DNA from: a virus
Virus record (IMG/VR): IMGVR_UViG_3300035190_000542
Location: 1-36,431 of that record
Reading direction: 5' to 3' (one strand)
Length of the DNA: 36,431 nucleotides
Shown here in pieces: positions 11,667 to 20,477 of the stretch. Within the stretch, counting starts at the first letter, position 1. Each line of letters opens with the position of its first letter. The notes beneath the pieces are model-generated. The model did not search any database. It saw nothing but the letters and a program-made list of their open reading frames with translations, and had not been told where the DNA came from. A program made the position numbers and the translations under genes.

Positions 11667-13751
11667 ATGCTTCCCGACGAACCTGAAAATCAAGACGGCA
11701 TTGACCTCGTTACCAAATGGATTGAGGAAATCAATCTGTCTGAGCGCGAGTTGCAGCCGTGGTGGAAGACTGGCGACATCATCGTCAGGCGCTACAAGAA
11801 CGAGAACCGCGCCCGTGGTGGTGGCCGTCCGTCTGTAGGCTATGAGCGTCGTCGCTTTGCTATCCTGTGGTCCAACGTCTCGACCCTTCAGCCTGCCATC
11901 TATGCCAAGCAGCCGGTGCCGATAGTGGATCGTCGCTACCGTGACGAAGACCCAGTCGGCAAGATTGCGTCTGACGTGCTGGAAAGGGCGCTTGGCTTCA
12001 GCCTAGACCAGTATGATTTTGACGGACGCGTGAAGCTCTGCGTTCTGGACTATCTGCTGCCGGGTCGAGGCCAAGTGTGGGTGCGCTACATCCCGCATAT
12101 GCGCGAGGTCAACGCAGAACAGGATTACGAACTAGGCGAAGGCGTTCAGGACGATGACGACACCGAGGTTGGTGAGGTCGAGACGCCGGAAGCCACCGAG
12201 GAAGTGGTTTACGAGGAAGTCCAGTGCGACCACGTCTCATGGAAAGACTGGCTGACTAACCCGGCTCGTGAATGGGCTGAGGTTCGTTGGGTTGCCCGCC
12301 GCGTCTATATGACGAGGGCGGAACTCACGGAACGCTTTGGCAAGGACATGGCCAAGAACGTTCCTATTACGACGACCTCGACCGGCACGGACACGGCCTC
12401 GGATGCCCAGAAGCAGTCCAGTCAGACGGGCGAGGTCTATGAGATTTGGGACAAGCCCACCAAGATGGCCTATTGGGTCTGCAAGGGCTACACGGGCGGG
12501 GTGCTGGACAAGCGCGAAGACCCGCTGGGGCTGACTAACTTCTTCCCATGCCCGCCTCCGCTCAATGCCACGACGGCCAATGACAGCACGATCCCAGTTG
12601 CCGATTACGTCCAGTATCAGGACCAGGCCGACGAACTGGACGAACTGACGGCCCGCATTGGCAAGCTGCAAGATGCGCTGCGGATGGTCGGTGTCTATGC
12701 CGGTGAAGCTAACCGCGAACTGCAACTGGTGTTCTCGCCGGGCAACGAGAACAAGCTAATCCCAATCGACACGTTCGACCTGTGGAAAGAGAAGGGCGGC
12801 GTTCGCGGCCTTATCGAGTGGGTGCCGGTCGATATGGTCATTCAGGTGCTGAAGGGCTGCTACGAAGCCCGCTCGCAAGTCCTGAACGACATTTACCAGA
12901 TCACCGGCCTGTCGGACATTATCCGGGGCGAGAGCAATCCTAACGAGACGGCAACGGCTCAACGGATGAAGGGCCAGTGGGGTTCGCTGCGTGTCCGTGA
13001 CCGCCAACGCGACCTGCAACGGTTCTGCCGTGATGCTATCCGGCTGAAGGCGGAAATCATTGCGGAGCATTTTAGCATTGACACGCTGAAAGCTATGACA
13101 AACGTCAAGCTCCTGACGGCGGCGGAAAAGCAGCAGATTGAACAAATCATGCCGCTGATCCAGCAAGCGCAACAGTCGGGGATGCCTATCCCGCCCGGCT
13201 TGGCTCCTGACCCGGCTATGCTGGAACTGATGGCCCAACCGACGTGGGAAGAGGTGCAAGCCCTTCTCCGTGATGACGCGCTGCGTTCGTTCCGCATCGA
13301 CGTTGAGACTGATTCGACCGTTCAGCCGGATGAGAACGCGGCCAAGATGGCCTTTACCGAGTTCACCAGCGCTATTGTGGGCCTAATGTCAGCGGCGGCG
13401 AGCATCGTCCCGTCTGCGCCTTACACGGCTCCGCTGTTTGCTGAGGTGCTGAAGCAGGGCGCCCGCACGTTTAATGTCAGCCGGTCGATGGAAGACGTGA
13501 TTGACAAGGTGTTTGAGCAGGCAGAGGCCGCACCGCCTGTTCAGCCTCAAGGACCGCCACCGCCTGACGAAAGCGCAATGCAGGTGGAACAACTCAAGTC
13601 GCAGACGGCCCAGATGCAGGCCCAAATCGAGCAGCAGCGGACACAGATGGAAGGCCAGCTTGGCATGGCTGAACTTAACCTAAAAGGCCAAGAGCTTCAG
13701 GTGAAGGCTGCGGCCCTCTCCCGTGACCCAACCCCTCAAGGAATTGCATAA
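11667..13751 (+). CDS. Portal protein, 694 aa
   Basis: The portal dodecamer is the DNA entry and exit ring of the head. The N-terminal part PWWKTGDIIVRRYKNE and RRRFAILWSNVSTLQPAIYA (about 30-80) and the later QITGLSDIIRGESNPNETA (about 413-431) are portal hallmarks, with the long C-terminal helix and a Gln-rich coiled coil (QVEQLKSQTAQMQAQIEQQR) at the end. At nearly 700 aa it is of the large podovirus kind. ATG 11667 is chosen over TTG 11655 because GAGGGG directly precedes it. Confidence 0.9.
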   Translation: MLPDEPENQDGIDLVTKWIEEINLSERELQPWWKTGDIIVRRYKNENRARGGGRPSVGYERRRFAILWSNVSTLQPAIYAKQPVPIVDRRYRDEDPVGKIASDVLERALGFSLDQYDFDGRVKLCVLDYLLPGRGQVWVRYIPHMREVNAEQDYELGEGVQDDDDTEVGEVETPEATEEVVYEEVQCDHVSWKDWLTNPAREWAEVRWVARRVYMTRAELTERFGKDMAKNVPITTTSTGTDTASDAQKQSSQTGEVYEIWDKPTKMAYWVCKGYTGGVLDKREDPLGLTNFFPCPPPLNATTANDSTIPVADYVQYQDQADELDELTARIGKLQDALRMVGVYAGEANRELQLVFSPGNENKLIPIDTFDLWKEKGGVRGLIEWVPVDMVIQVLKGCYEARSQVLNDIYQITGLSDIIRGESNPNETATAQRMKGQWGSLRVRDRQRDLQRFCRDAIRLKAEIIAEHFSIDTLKAMTNVKLLTAAEKQQIEQIMPLIQQAQQSGMPIPPGLAPDPAMLELMAQPTWEEVQALLRDDALRSFRIDVETDSTVQPDENAAKMAFTEFTSAIVGLMSAAASIVPSAPYTAPLFAEVLKQGARTFNVSRSMEDVIDKVFEQAEAAPPVQPQGPPPPDESAMQVEQLKSQTAQMQAQIEQQRTQMEGQLGMAELNLKGQELQVKAAALSRDPTPQGIA

Positions 13752-14101
13752 TGGCTAACGAACCCTGGAATGAAGTAGCTTACAACTTTTTTCAACGCGC
13801 TATTTCCGGCATTCCCGGTTCTGGCGGCGCAACGCATTGTCACGCTGATCAGCAAGTTGTCACAGCTACAGCCGCTGCGTTGACGACCACGGCGCTTTCA
13901 AATGGCCTAACGATTAAGGCGAAAAGCACGAACGCTGGCCCCGTGTTTGTTGGAGCCGCTGGCGTAACGGCAACGAACGACGGCTCCGGAAACGGTTTTG
14001 CGTTGCAAGCTGGGGAGGCAATTAGCATCCCGGTCACCACTAGCGCAAACGTCTATATCATCGGAACGCTGAACGACATCGTCTATGTGATCGGAAGCTG
14101 A
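13751..14101 (+). CDS. Probable minor structural protein, 116 aa
   Basis: Rich in Ala, Thr, Gly and Val, with alternating short strands (TIKAKSTNAGPVFVGAAGVT, AGEAISIPVTTSANVYIIGT). The pattern fits a small beta-sandwich head decoration or fibre-base protein. It overlaps the portal stop (TAATG). No family is recognised by name; the role is inferred from place and composition. Confidence 0.65.
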   Translation: MANEPWNEVAYNFFQRAISGIPGSGGATHCHADQQVVTATAAALTTTALSNGLTIKAKSTNAGPVFVGAAGVTATNDGSGNGFALQAGEAISIPVTTSANVYIIGTLNDIVYVIGS

Positions 14102-14102
14102 C

Positions 14103-14708
14103 ATGAGCATTCCTCAGTTTCACCCGGCCTCGCCGGTTCCGGTTCCGCCCTATATCGCCGGGCGCTGGTATCCGACCGGCATCGGAGCCACCAACGCAGG
14201 GCTTGCTGTCGCAACTGCCGTCGTGCGCCTATACGCCTTCACCATCCGCGCGCCGATCACGGTTTCGACCCTGCTGACCCGCGTGTCCGTCGTCGGGCTT
14301 GGCTCGTTCCAATTGGCTATTTATGCCAACAACACCGCTACGGGGCGTCCTACGGGCGCAGTTCTGGCGCGGACGGGTGATATGTCCAGCACGGTCGCAA
14401 CGGCGGTAACGGGAGACATTACCGGCGCAGACGTGACGCTTTATCCGGGCATTTATTGGGCGGCGACGAACGTGGACGCGACATCGGCTACGACCACTTT
14501 TCAAACCCTCAACTCCAACAACTCGGAGTCTACAACCCTGTTCGGGGCGGCGACGCCGACCACGGCGACCGGATCGACCACAACCTCGCTGGTCACTCTT
14601 ACGACGCCGATGGCCTATAACACTTGGGACACCATGACCGGCGCGACCTTTACGGAAGTGGCGGGCGGTAATACGGGTGCGGCGTTCATCTGGCTGTTGG
14701 CGGCGTAG
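14103..14708 (+). CDS. Probable virion surface or decoration protein, 201 aa
   Basis: Starts MSIPQFHPASPVPVPPYIAG. It is Thr/Ala/Val-rich with a jelly-roll-like strand pattern (FQLAIYANNTATGRPTGAVL, LYPGIYWAATNVDATSATTT). The phrase about choosing values such as GSFQLAIYAN recurs in phage proteins with carbohydrate-binding or decoration roles, but I cannot name a family. Sits between portal and scaffold genes. Confidence 0.65.
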   Translation: MSIPQFHPASPVPVPPYIAGRWYPTGIGATNAGLAVATAVVRLYAFTIRAPITVSTLLTRVSVVGLGSFQLAIYANNTATGRPTGAVLARTGDMSSTVATAVTGDITGADVTLYPGIYWAATNVDATSATTTFQTLNSNNSESTTLFGAATPTTATGSTTTSLVTLTTPMAYNTWDTMTGATFTEVAGGNTGAAFIWLLAA

Positions 14709-15037
14709 TGGCTAGGGCGACATATCGGGTCTGTCGTTCATGTGGCGATATACATGAGGTTTCGGCATGGCCGCGACAGTGCCTAGAACAGTTCCGCAAG
14801 GCCCGGTCCAGTCTGCCCATGCCTGCCATCCGGTCGGACGGCATGGACCCGATAGTAAACCACGCCAACGGGCTGATGTATGATTCTCGGTCTGCTTACG
14901 AGCGAGCCGTGAAAGATGCGGGATGCGTAATCGTTGGCGATGACAAGCTAACGCCAAGCCCACGGCCTGTGCTGTCTGACCGTGAGCTTAAGCAGGACAT
15001 CAAGACGGCGATTGATCAGGTGGAGGCCAGACTATGA
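14708..15037 (+). CDS. Zinc-ribbon-like small protein, 109 aa
   Basis: GTG 14708 overlaps the previous TAG. The N-terminus carries a Cys pair and a nearby lone Cys (VCRSCGDIHEVSAWPRQC), probably a zinc site. MDPIVNHANGLMYDSRSAYE is a recognisable phrase of small phage proteins encoded before scaffolds. C-terminal helix ELKQDIKTAIDQVEAR. Its stop overlaps the scaffold start. Confidence 0.75.
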   Translation: MARATYRVCRSCGDIHEVSAWPRQCLEQFRKARSSLPMPAIRSDGMDPIVNHANGLMYDSRSAYERAVKDAGCVIVGDDKLTPSPRPVLSDRELKQDIKTAIDQVEARL

Positions 15038-16056
15038 GCGACATGGAAGACGACATTCGGGCTGCAATGGCTGAGGTTAGCGGTATCGCGCCAGAACCGG
15101 CGCCCGTTGAGGAAGTGGCTGCGCCGGAAGCGGTTATTACCGAGGCAGAAACGCCCCACGATGACGGCGAAAAGCCAGCAGACGGGCGTGTAAGAGGCCC
15201 TGACGGCAAGTTTATTGCCAAGGCGCCAGAAATGGTGCAAGATACCCCCGACCAGCCCTCGGAGGCAGTCGCGGACCCTGCTGCAAAGCTCGCCATCCGC
15301 GCCCCGGCTTCGTGGTCACCTGCGGCTAAGGCTACGTTCGATAAACTGCCACCGGAAGTGCAACAGGCTGTTGCAAAGCGGGAACAGGAGATCGATCACG
15401 GACTGCGGCGCAAGTCTGAGGAAGTGAAGCGGTATGAACCGCTGGAACAAGTGCTTGCCCCTCGCCGCGCTCAATGGGCCGCGCAAGGGATGGATGAAGT
15501 TCACGCGGTCAAAACGCTACTTGCAGCACAAGACCTGCTTGAAAAGAACCCGATGCAAGGCCTTGAGTTTCTGGCCCGTTCGTATGGCGTGAATTTGAAC
15601 ACGGCCCAGCCGCAGGGACAGCCATACCAGGCCCAGCCCGCGCGAGACAGCCACCCCGAGATTGCAGCCCTTAAGCAGCAACTCCAAGTCCTGCAAAGCC
15701 AAGTCCAGACGGCGCAGACCGCGCCTATCGTCAGCCAAATCGACGCCTTCCAGAACGATCCGGCCAACCTGTATTTTGAGAACGTCCGCGACGACATGGC
15801 GGTCCTCTTGCACAACGGGAAGGCATCGGACCTGAAGGAAGCGTATGAAATGGCTTGCTGGATGAGGCCGGATATTCGCCCGTTCCTGCAAACAGCGCAG
15901 GCCCCGGCGGCTCCCGTGCAAGGCAAGGCGGCGCAGGCGCGACGGGCGGCTGTCAGTGTCACCGGGTCTCCGGGTCAAACCCGTATTCCCAAGTCCAATG
16001 GATCAATCGAGGACGACATCCGCGCAGCTTTTGAAGAAGTTGCCGGTGCGGCCTAG
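15034..16056 (+). CDS. Scaffolding protein, 340 aa
   Basis: Internal assembly protein that shapes the procapsid and leaves before packaging. The sequence is acidic, Ala/Glu/Gln/Pro-rich and helical, directly upstream of the coat gene as is usual. The central block SWSPAAKATFDKLPPEVQQA and KREQEIDHGLRRKSEEVKRY is a known scaffold phrase. A Gln-rich coiled coil lies at about 205-230. The two ends share a motif: EDDIRAAMAEVSG (5-17) and EDDIRAAFEEVAG (326-338). Confidence 0.87.
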   Translation: MSDMEDDIRAAMAEVSGIAPEPAPVEEVAAPEAVITEAETPHDDGEKPADGRVRGPDGKFIAKAPEMVQDTPDQPSEAVADPAAKLAIRAPASWSPAAKATFDKLPPEVQQAVAKREQEIDHGLRRKSEEVKRYEPLEQVLAPRRAQWAAQGMDEVHAVKTLLAAQDLLEKNPMQGLEFLARSYGVNLNTAQPQGQPYQAQPARDSHPEIAALKQQLQVLQSQVQTAQTAPIVSQIDAFQNDPANLYFENVRDDMAVLLHNGKASDLKEAYEMACWMRPDIRPFLQTAQAPAAPVQGKAAQARRAAVSVTGSPGQTRIPKSNGSIEDDIRAAFEEVAGAA

Positions 16057-16066
16057 GAGAACTTAA

Positions 16067-17038
16067 ATGACCTCCCCGAATCTTTCGGAAATCGCAACCA
16101 CGACTCTGCGTAATCGCACGGGTAAGCTGGCTGACAACGTTACCAACAACAACGCGATTCTGTCGCGTATGAACCGTCGTGGCACCATCAAGCCGGTGTC
16201 CGGTGGCCGCACCATCCTGCAAGAACTGGAATACGCTGAGAACGTCACTTATCAGCGTTATTCGGGCTACGAAGTCCTGAACATCTCGCCTAGCGACGTG
16301 TTCACTTCGGCTGAGTTTGATTGGAAGCAAATTGCTGTCAACGTGACCATGAGCGGTCTTGAGCAACTGCAAAACTCCGGCGTTGACGCCATCATTGACC
16401 TGCTGGCCTCGCGTATCAAAAACGCGGAAAAAACCATGCAGAACGGTGTGGCTGAAGACCTCTACTCGAACGGCACGGCTTCGGGCGGTAAGCAAATCGG
16501 TGGCCTTCAGCTCCTCGTGGCTGACGACCCCACCACCGGCACTGTCGGTGGCATCAACCGCGTGAACTGGAACTTCTGGCGTAACCAAAAGTTCCAAGCG
16601 ACTTCGGACGGTGGTTCGGCTGCCTCGGCTGCCAACATCACCCGCTTCATGAACACGCTGTATCGTCGTTGCTCGCGTGGCACCGACAAGCCGGACCTCA
16701 TCCTGTGCGATGACAACTATTTCGCATTCTATGAGTCCTCGCTGCAAAGCATCCAGCGCGTCACCAGCCCGGACGAAGCCGACGCCGGTTACGTCTCGCT
16801 GAAGTTCAAAGGCACCGACGTGGTGTTCGACGGTGGTTTCGGCGGGGCTTGCCCGACCAACCATATGTATATGCTGAACACCGGCTACCTGCACTGGCGC
16901 CCTCACAAGGACCGCAACATGGTCCCGCTGGAAGAAGTCCGTTCGATCAACCAGGACGCTATGGTCAAGCCTATCGTTTGGGCTGGCAACCTGACCCTCT
17001 CGAACGCCTTCCTCCAAGGCGTCCTGTTCCAAACCTGA
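16067..17038 (+). CDS. Major capsid protein, 323 aa
   Basis: HK97-fold coat protein by position and sequence: RNRTGKLADNVTNNNAIL (N-terminal arm), GGRTILQELEYAENVTYQRY (about 46-65), FDWKQIAVNVTMSGLEQLQN (about 85-104), and the C-terminal AMVKPIVWAGNLTLSNAFLQ. This belongs to the family of coat proteins of about 320 residues seen in several podophages. Codon use is strongly biased to C-ending codons relative to neighbours, as expected for the most expressed gene. GGAGA precedes the ATG. Confidence 0.93.
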   Translation: MTSPNLSEIATTTLRNRTGKLADNVTNNNAILSRMNRRGTIKPVSGGRTILQELEYAENVTYQRYSGYEVLNISPSDVFTSAEFDWKQIAVNVTMSGLEQLQNSGVDAIIDLLASRIKNAEKTMQNGVAEDLYSNGTASGGKQIGGLQLLVADDPTTGTVGGINRVNWNFWRNQKFQATSDGGSAASAANITRFMNTLYRRCSRGTDKPDLILCDDNYFAFYESSLQSIQRVTSPDEADAGYVSLKFKGTDVVFDGGFGGACPTNHMYMLNTGYLHWRPHKDRNMVPLEEVRSINQDAMVKPIVWAGNLTLSNAFLQGVLFQT

Positions 17039-17062
17039 TCCCCCTAGAAAGGAGCCACTAAC

Positions 17063-17350
17063 ATGGCATCGACTGCTGCTACGGTCTTCTCGACCATTCC
17101 GACTGTGGGGATTGATCTGGACGACAAGTCCTCGACCCCGGCCTTCGCCGTCAACACGACTGTTCGTGCTAACGACGCTCGCCTTCACCTCTACGCCCGT
17201 GCTTCGGAGGCTCTGTCTTCGACTGCAACCATCCTGATCGGCACCAACGGCTCTGCGTCGTCGGATTCCGGTTCGGCTGGCTTTACGGTCAACACCACGG
17301 GCGGTGTCGCCGCTGGCCAATACTTTTGGGCCAAGCGCACCGCTATCTAA
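17063..17350 (+). CDS. Probable head decoration protein, 95 aa
   Basis: Immediately downstream of the coat gene, with AGGAG before ATG. Ser/Thr/Ala/Gly-rich, beta-strand pattern (AFAVNTTVRANDARLHLYAR, SAGFTVNTTGGVAAGQYFWA). Its coat-like codon bias suggests high expression. It lies before the strong terminator and so shares the coat transcript. Decoration is an inference. Confidence 0.7.
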   Translation: MASTAATVFSTIPTVGIDLDDKSSTPAFAVNTTVRANDARLHLYARASEALSSTATILIGTNGSASSDSGSAGFTVNTTGGVAAGQYFWAKRTAI

Positions 17351-17363
17351 GCCTCTCGCCTGC

Positions 17364-17427
17364 CCTAGCCTCCACTGGGGTTAGGTGTTAGCTTAATGGC
17401 CTCGGGGTTCGTCCTCGGGGCCATTTT
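17364..17427 (+). terminator. Rho-independent terminator after the capsid genes
   Basis: Two hairpins follow the stop. First: CCTAGCC (17364-17370) with GGTTAGG (17379-17385), one G-T pair. Second: AATGGCC (17395-17401) with GGCCATT (17419-17425), continued inside by CGGGG (17403-17407) with CCTCG (17413-17417) and a TTCGT loop, then TTTTGCT. It should partly insulate coat expression from the genes downstream. Confidence 0.82.
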
Positions 17428-17441
17428 GCTATGGAGGTAGC

Positions 17442-18875
17442 ATGATTAACGTTGTCAGCGTCCGCGTCGGAACTAAGTACGGAATTGAGTACGTCACCAA
17501 GCTGCATGACGGCATCGCTCGGCATTTGGACGAAGAGCAGCGCCATTGGTGCCTGACGGACAGGCCGGACGAACTGCCAGAAGGCATTACGGCTATCGCG
17601 CACAATCCCGATTTGCCGGGTTGGTGGCAAAAGTGCTTCCTGTTCTGCGAAGAAGCGATGCCGTGGGAGCTTGGCGACGAGGTTCTGTATATGGACCTTG
17701 ACGTATGCGTGACCGGCAGGCTTGAGGAACTGCCGCACGGCATCATTCAGGACTGGCATTGGCCGACCTATAACAGCAGCGTGATGCGCTGGCAGTATGG
17801 CGACCATTCCGACATCTGGACGTGGTTTGAGCCGGAGTTTATCGACCTGCCGTCTGATACCCTGCAAGGTTTGCTGCCTGAAGGCCAAGTGAACGGCGGG
17901 GATCAAGAATGGATCACGCAAATCAGCACATGGGACACGTTTCCCGCTGATATGTTCGTGTCATACCGGAATGCGGTATCATGGCCCCCTGAGACGGCTA
18001 AGGCGGTTATCTTTCATGGCCAGCCTAAGCCGCATGAAGTGACTGAAGGGTGGGTGCCAGGTGTCTGGCGCGTCGGTGGTTACACGGCCATGCCAGAGCT
18101 AAGGGGCATGAACGTAACGCATGATTTTGCTTATGCCAACGTGCGGACAAACGTGCAGCGGGATTTGGCGTGGTTCTCCGGCTTTGGGGATCAGGATAAG
18201 GCTTGCGTCATTGTCGGTGGCGGCCCCTCGCTTGCGGACGGTGTGCAGGCCATCAAGGACCATCGCAGACGCGGTGCCAAGATTATCAGCGTCAACAATG
18301 CAATGCGGTATCTGATCCAGCACGGCCTGACGCCAGACGGTCACGTCATGCTGGATGCGCGGGAAGAAAATCTACACATGGTCGAGGATGCGCCAATGTC
18401 CGTGCGCTATTTTTTGGCCTCGCAGGTTCATCCGTGCGTGTTTAATGCGCTTTCGGGGCATGATGTTGTGCTGTGGCACAATGCGATGGGTTCTGGTGAG
18501 GAACTTATGGACATTATCAAGCCGTGGTTTGACGAAGGCCCAGACCAGAAGCCGTGCGTTCTAGTGCCTGGTGGGGGAACGGTCGGGCTTCGCGCTATCA
18601 ATCTGGCGTGGCTGTCGGGTTACAAGAAAATACACCTTTATGGTTTCGACAGTTCGTATGCCGAGGGTTCACACCATGCCTATTCGCAAAGCCTGAATGA
18701 CGGTGAAGCGACAATGGATGTTGTGCTGGGTGACAAAACATACACTTGCGCCCGCTGGATGATTAGGCAGGCGATGGAGTTTCAGCAGCAGTTTTTGTAT
18801 CTGCGCGACCGTGGCGTTAAGGTCATTGCCCACGGGAAGGGCCTGATCCCAGACATGGGAAGGTTGCTGGCGTGA
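17442..18875 (+). CDS. Glycosyltransferase-DUF115 fusion protein, 477 aa
   Basis: Residues about 1-215 form a nucleotide-sugar transferase domain: GWWQKCFLF (60-68) and DEVLYMDLDVCVTGRLEEL (79-97) with the metal-binding DLD at 85-87, and VNGGDQEWI further on, as in GT8-like enzymes. Residues about 250-477 form a DUF115-type domain with CVIVGGGPSLADG near 255, SVNNAMRYLIQHGLTPDGHV, and KKIHLYGFDSSYAEGSHHAY. DUF115 is linked to motility-protein glycosylation and pterin or sialic-acid-type transfer. The fusion lies between the capsid terminator and the tail genes, so it may modify virion proteins or host surface sugar. Domain identity is solid; acceptor unknown. Confidence 0.83.
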   Translation: MINVVSVRVGTKYGIEYVTKLHDGIARHLDEEQRHWCLTDRPDELPEGITAIAHNPDLPGWWQKCFLFCEEAMPWELGDEVLYMDLDVCVTGRLEELPHGIIQDWHWPTYNSSVMRWQYGDHSDIWTWFEPEFIDLPSDTLQGLLPEGQVNGGDQEWITQISTWDTFPADMFVSYRNAVSWPPETAKAVIFHGQPKPHEVTEGWVPGVWRVGGYTAMPELRGMNVTHDFAYANVRTNVQRDLAWFSGFGDQDKACVIVGGGPSLADGVQAIKDHRRRGAKIISVNNAMRYLIQHGLTPDGHVMLDAREENLHMVEDAPMSVRYFLASQVHPCVFNALSGHDVVLWHNAMGSGEELMDIIKPWFDEGPDQKPCVLVPGGGTVGLRAINLAWLSGYKKIHLYGFDSSYAEGSHHAYSQSLNDGEATMDVVLGDKTYTCARWMIRQAMEFQQQFLYLRDRGVKVIAHGKGLIPDMGRLLA

Positions 18876-19051
18876 ACCAATACCATGAGCGAAACGACAA
18901 CGAGCGGCGCAAAGCGTGGGCTACGCTCAAATGGTATCCTGAGCGGCTGACGGACGCTGACCGTGCGTTGTTGCTGCTAGATGAGCCGGACTTCTACCAT
19001 CCGGTAGACGCTCAACGGCACCTATATGACGAAAAAGGTTTTGCAAAGTGA
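18872..19051 (+). CDS. Small charged protein, 59 aa
   Basis: GTG 18872 overlaps the previous TGA; the TGA overlaps the next GTG. Rich in Arg/Glu/Asp and Trp/Tyr (ERRKAWATLKWYPERLTDAD, LLDEPDFYHPVDAQRHLYDE). Lying between two sugar/methyl-transfer genes suggests an accessory role, but nothing in the sequence shows it. Confidence 0.65.
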   Translation: MNQYHERNDNERRKAWATLKWYPERLTDADRALLLLDEPDFYHPVDAQRHLYDEKGFAK

Positions 19052-19626
19052 AACAGATTAACGGCCTTTGGTGGCCCGACTTTGACGTTCAATGCCGCGC
19101 GGTGGTGATTGACGAGTGCGCCGCTGCAATGCCCCTTGTCCTGCCGTTGGTGGCTGAGAAGCGGGTGTGTGTGCAAGCTGGTGGCAATGTTGGGGTGTAT
19201 CCGCTGGCGCTGTCGAAGGTGTTTGGTCAGGTCATCACGTTTGAGCCAGATGAGGACAATTTTGAGTGCCTGCACAAGAACGTCACATATGACGAAGCGC
19301 TTGTGTATTTTGGGGCGCTAGGGGCGGAACCTGGCTGGTGTGCGGTTCAGCGCATCGACACGGACAATTGCGGTTCGCACAAGACGCTGCCGGGGTCGGC
19401 TATCCCAGTTCAAACGATAGATAGCCTGAACCTCGACCAGTGCGATTTGATCTGGCTGGACATCGAAGGTGCCGAGGCTGACGCCATTAAAGGCGCACTA
19501 GCGACAATTGAGAAGTTTTCGCCTATCATAGTCCTCGAAGAAAAGGGACTAGGCCCGAAAGCCGATCTGCCCGGTTATTCTAGCGTGATGCGGATTGGAA
19601 ATGACACTGTGTATCGGAGGACATAG
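19048..19626 (+). CDS. FkbM-family SAM methyltransferase, 192 aa
   Basis: Rossmann-fold methyltransferase: VCVQAGGNVGVYPLAL (about 41-56) is motif I, ITFEPDEDNFECLHKNV (about 63-79) binds the ribose, and DLIWLDIEGAEADAIKGA (about 133-150) is the FkbM signature. FkbM enzymes typically methylate hydroxyls of sugars or small molecules. Overlap with the preceding genes (GTGA) makes a three-gene cluster with the glycosyltransferase fusion; methylation of the transferred sugar is a plausible joint role. Confidence 0.87.
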   Translation: MKQINGLWWPDFDVQCRAVVIDECAAAMPLVLPLVAEKRVCVQAGGNVGVYPLALSKVFGQVITFEPDEDNFECLHKNVTYDEALVYFGALGAEPGWCAVQRIDTDNCGSHKTLPGSAIPVQTIDSLNLDQCDLIWLDIEGAEADAIKGALATIEKFSPIIVLEEKGLGPKADLPGYSSVMRIGNDTVYRRT

Positions 19627-20148
19627 ATGGATTATGTAGCGCCAGACGGACGGGACCGGATCATTCCGCGTTTCCATATCAAGCCGGTTCGTAACAACTT
19701 TCTGTCAGAGAAAGAGGGCCGCGAGGTCTGGGCTGACGTTGAGTATGTGGAACTCATCGTGCCGGGCGATAACAAAAATATCGTTGACGTTGCCGTGAAG
19801 GAAGAACACCGCGACCGTTGGCCCACCAAATACGCTGCGTTCAAGGCTAACATGGAAGCCCCTGAAAGCGGGACACCGCTAGAGGAATGGGCGGGCGTGG
19901 GCCGCAGTCAGGTGATTGAGCTTAACAGCGTCCATATCCGCACCGTTGAGGCTCTGGCGGGCCTGTCTGACGCCCAGCTTGCCAAATGCGTCCCGATGGG
20001 TGGTCAAGCCCTTCGTGCCAAGGCGCAGCGGTTTATCGAACAGACCGAGGCCGAAAAGCCGCTTGCTGAAATGACGCAGCGCATTCGTGAGCTTGAGGAA
20101 AAACTGGCACTGGCTCTGGAAGCCAAAATTGAGAAGGAAGTGGCATGA
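19627..20148 (+). CDS. Hypothetical structural-region protein, 173 aa
   Basis: Starts MDYVAPDGRDRIIPRFHIKP after GGAGG. The N-terminal half is strand-rich (VWADVEYVELIVPGDNKNIV), the middle resembles a short helix-hairpin (TVEALAGLSDAQLAKCV), and the C-terminus is a coiled coil (QRIRELEEKLALALEAK). This layout is common to a podovirus family of unknown role found just before tail-adaptor genes. Confidence 0.72.
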   Translation: MDYVAPDGRDRIIPRFHIKPVRNNFLSEKEGREVWADVEYVELIVPGDNKNIVDVAVKEEHRDRWPTKYAAFKANMEAPESGTPLEEWAGVGRSQVIELNSVHIRTVEALAGLSDAQLAKCVPMGGQALRAKAQRFIEQTEAEKPLAEMTQRIRELEEKLALALEAKIEKEVA

Positions 20149-20474
20149 GCGGTCTTGAACGCGACGTGATGTATAAGCCTGGCGCTACCTTCTACAAGGA
20201 AGGCAAGTTCCTGATGTTTCGCTTTCAGGCCGATTCGTCGTCGGTCATTGGCCCGCGTGTAGCTACAGACGCTGACAAGGCGGCGCATGGCGCGGAATAT
20301 GATATGTATCTCAAGACGGCGTTCAATAACGCGCCGATTGAAGCGTTTGATCACGACGGGGTGGATGGTCCCGGCGGTGTAGCCCAACCTGTCAGCGACG
20401 ACCAAACGGACGTTGTGGCGGAACATGAAACCATCCCCGCCTTTAAGAAGCGCGGGCGTCCTGCAAAGGCTTAA
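20145..20474 (+). CDS. Hypothetical structural-region protein, 109 aa
   Basis: ATGA overlap with the previous stop. Begins MSGLERDVMYKPGATFYKEG; central part rich in Asp/Gly/Val and a basic C-terminal tail (FKKRGRPAKA) shaped like an AT-hook (GRP) core. No family is recognised. A head or connector accessory role is guessed only from place. Confidence 0.7.
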   Translation: MSGLERDVMYKPGATFYKEGKFLMFRFQADSSSVIGPRVATDADKAAHGAEYDMYLKTAFNNAPIEAFDHDGVDGPGGVAQPVSDDQTDVVAEHETIPAFKKRGRPAKA

Positions 20475-20477
20475 CCA

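Noticed and set aside
15959-17320. Long minus-strand open frame of 453 codons opposite the capsid gene
   Set aside because: It mirrors the highly biased capsid codons, shows no family motif, and has no coupled neighbour; the plus-strand capsid frame is convincing.
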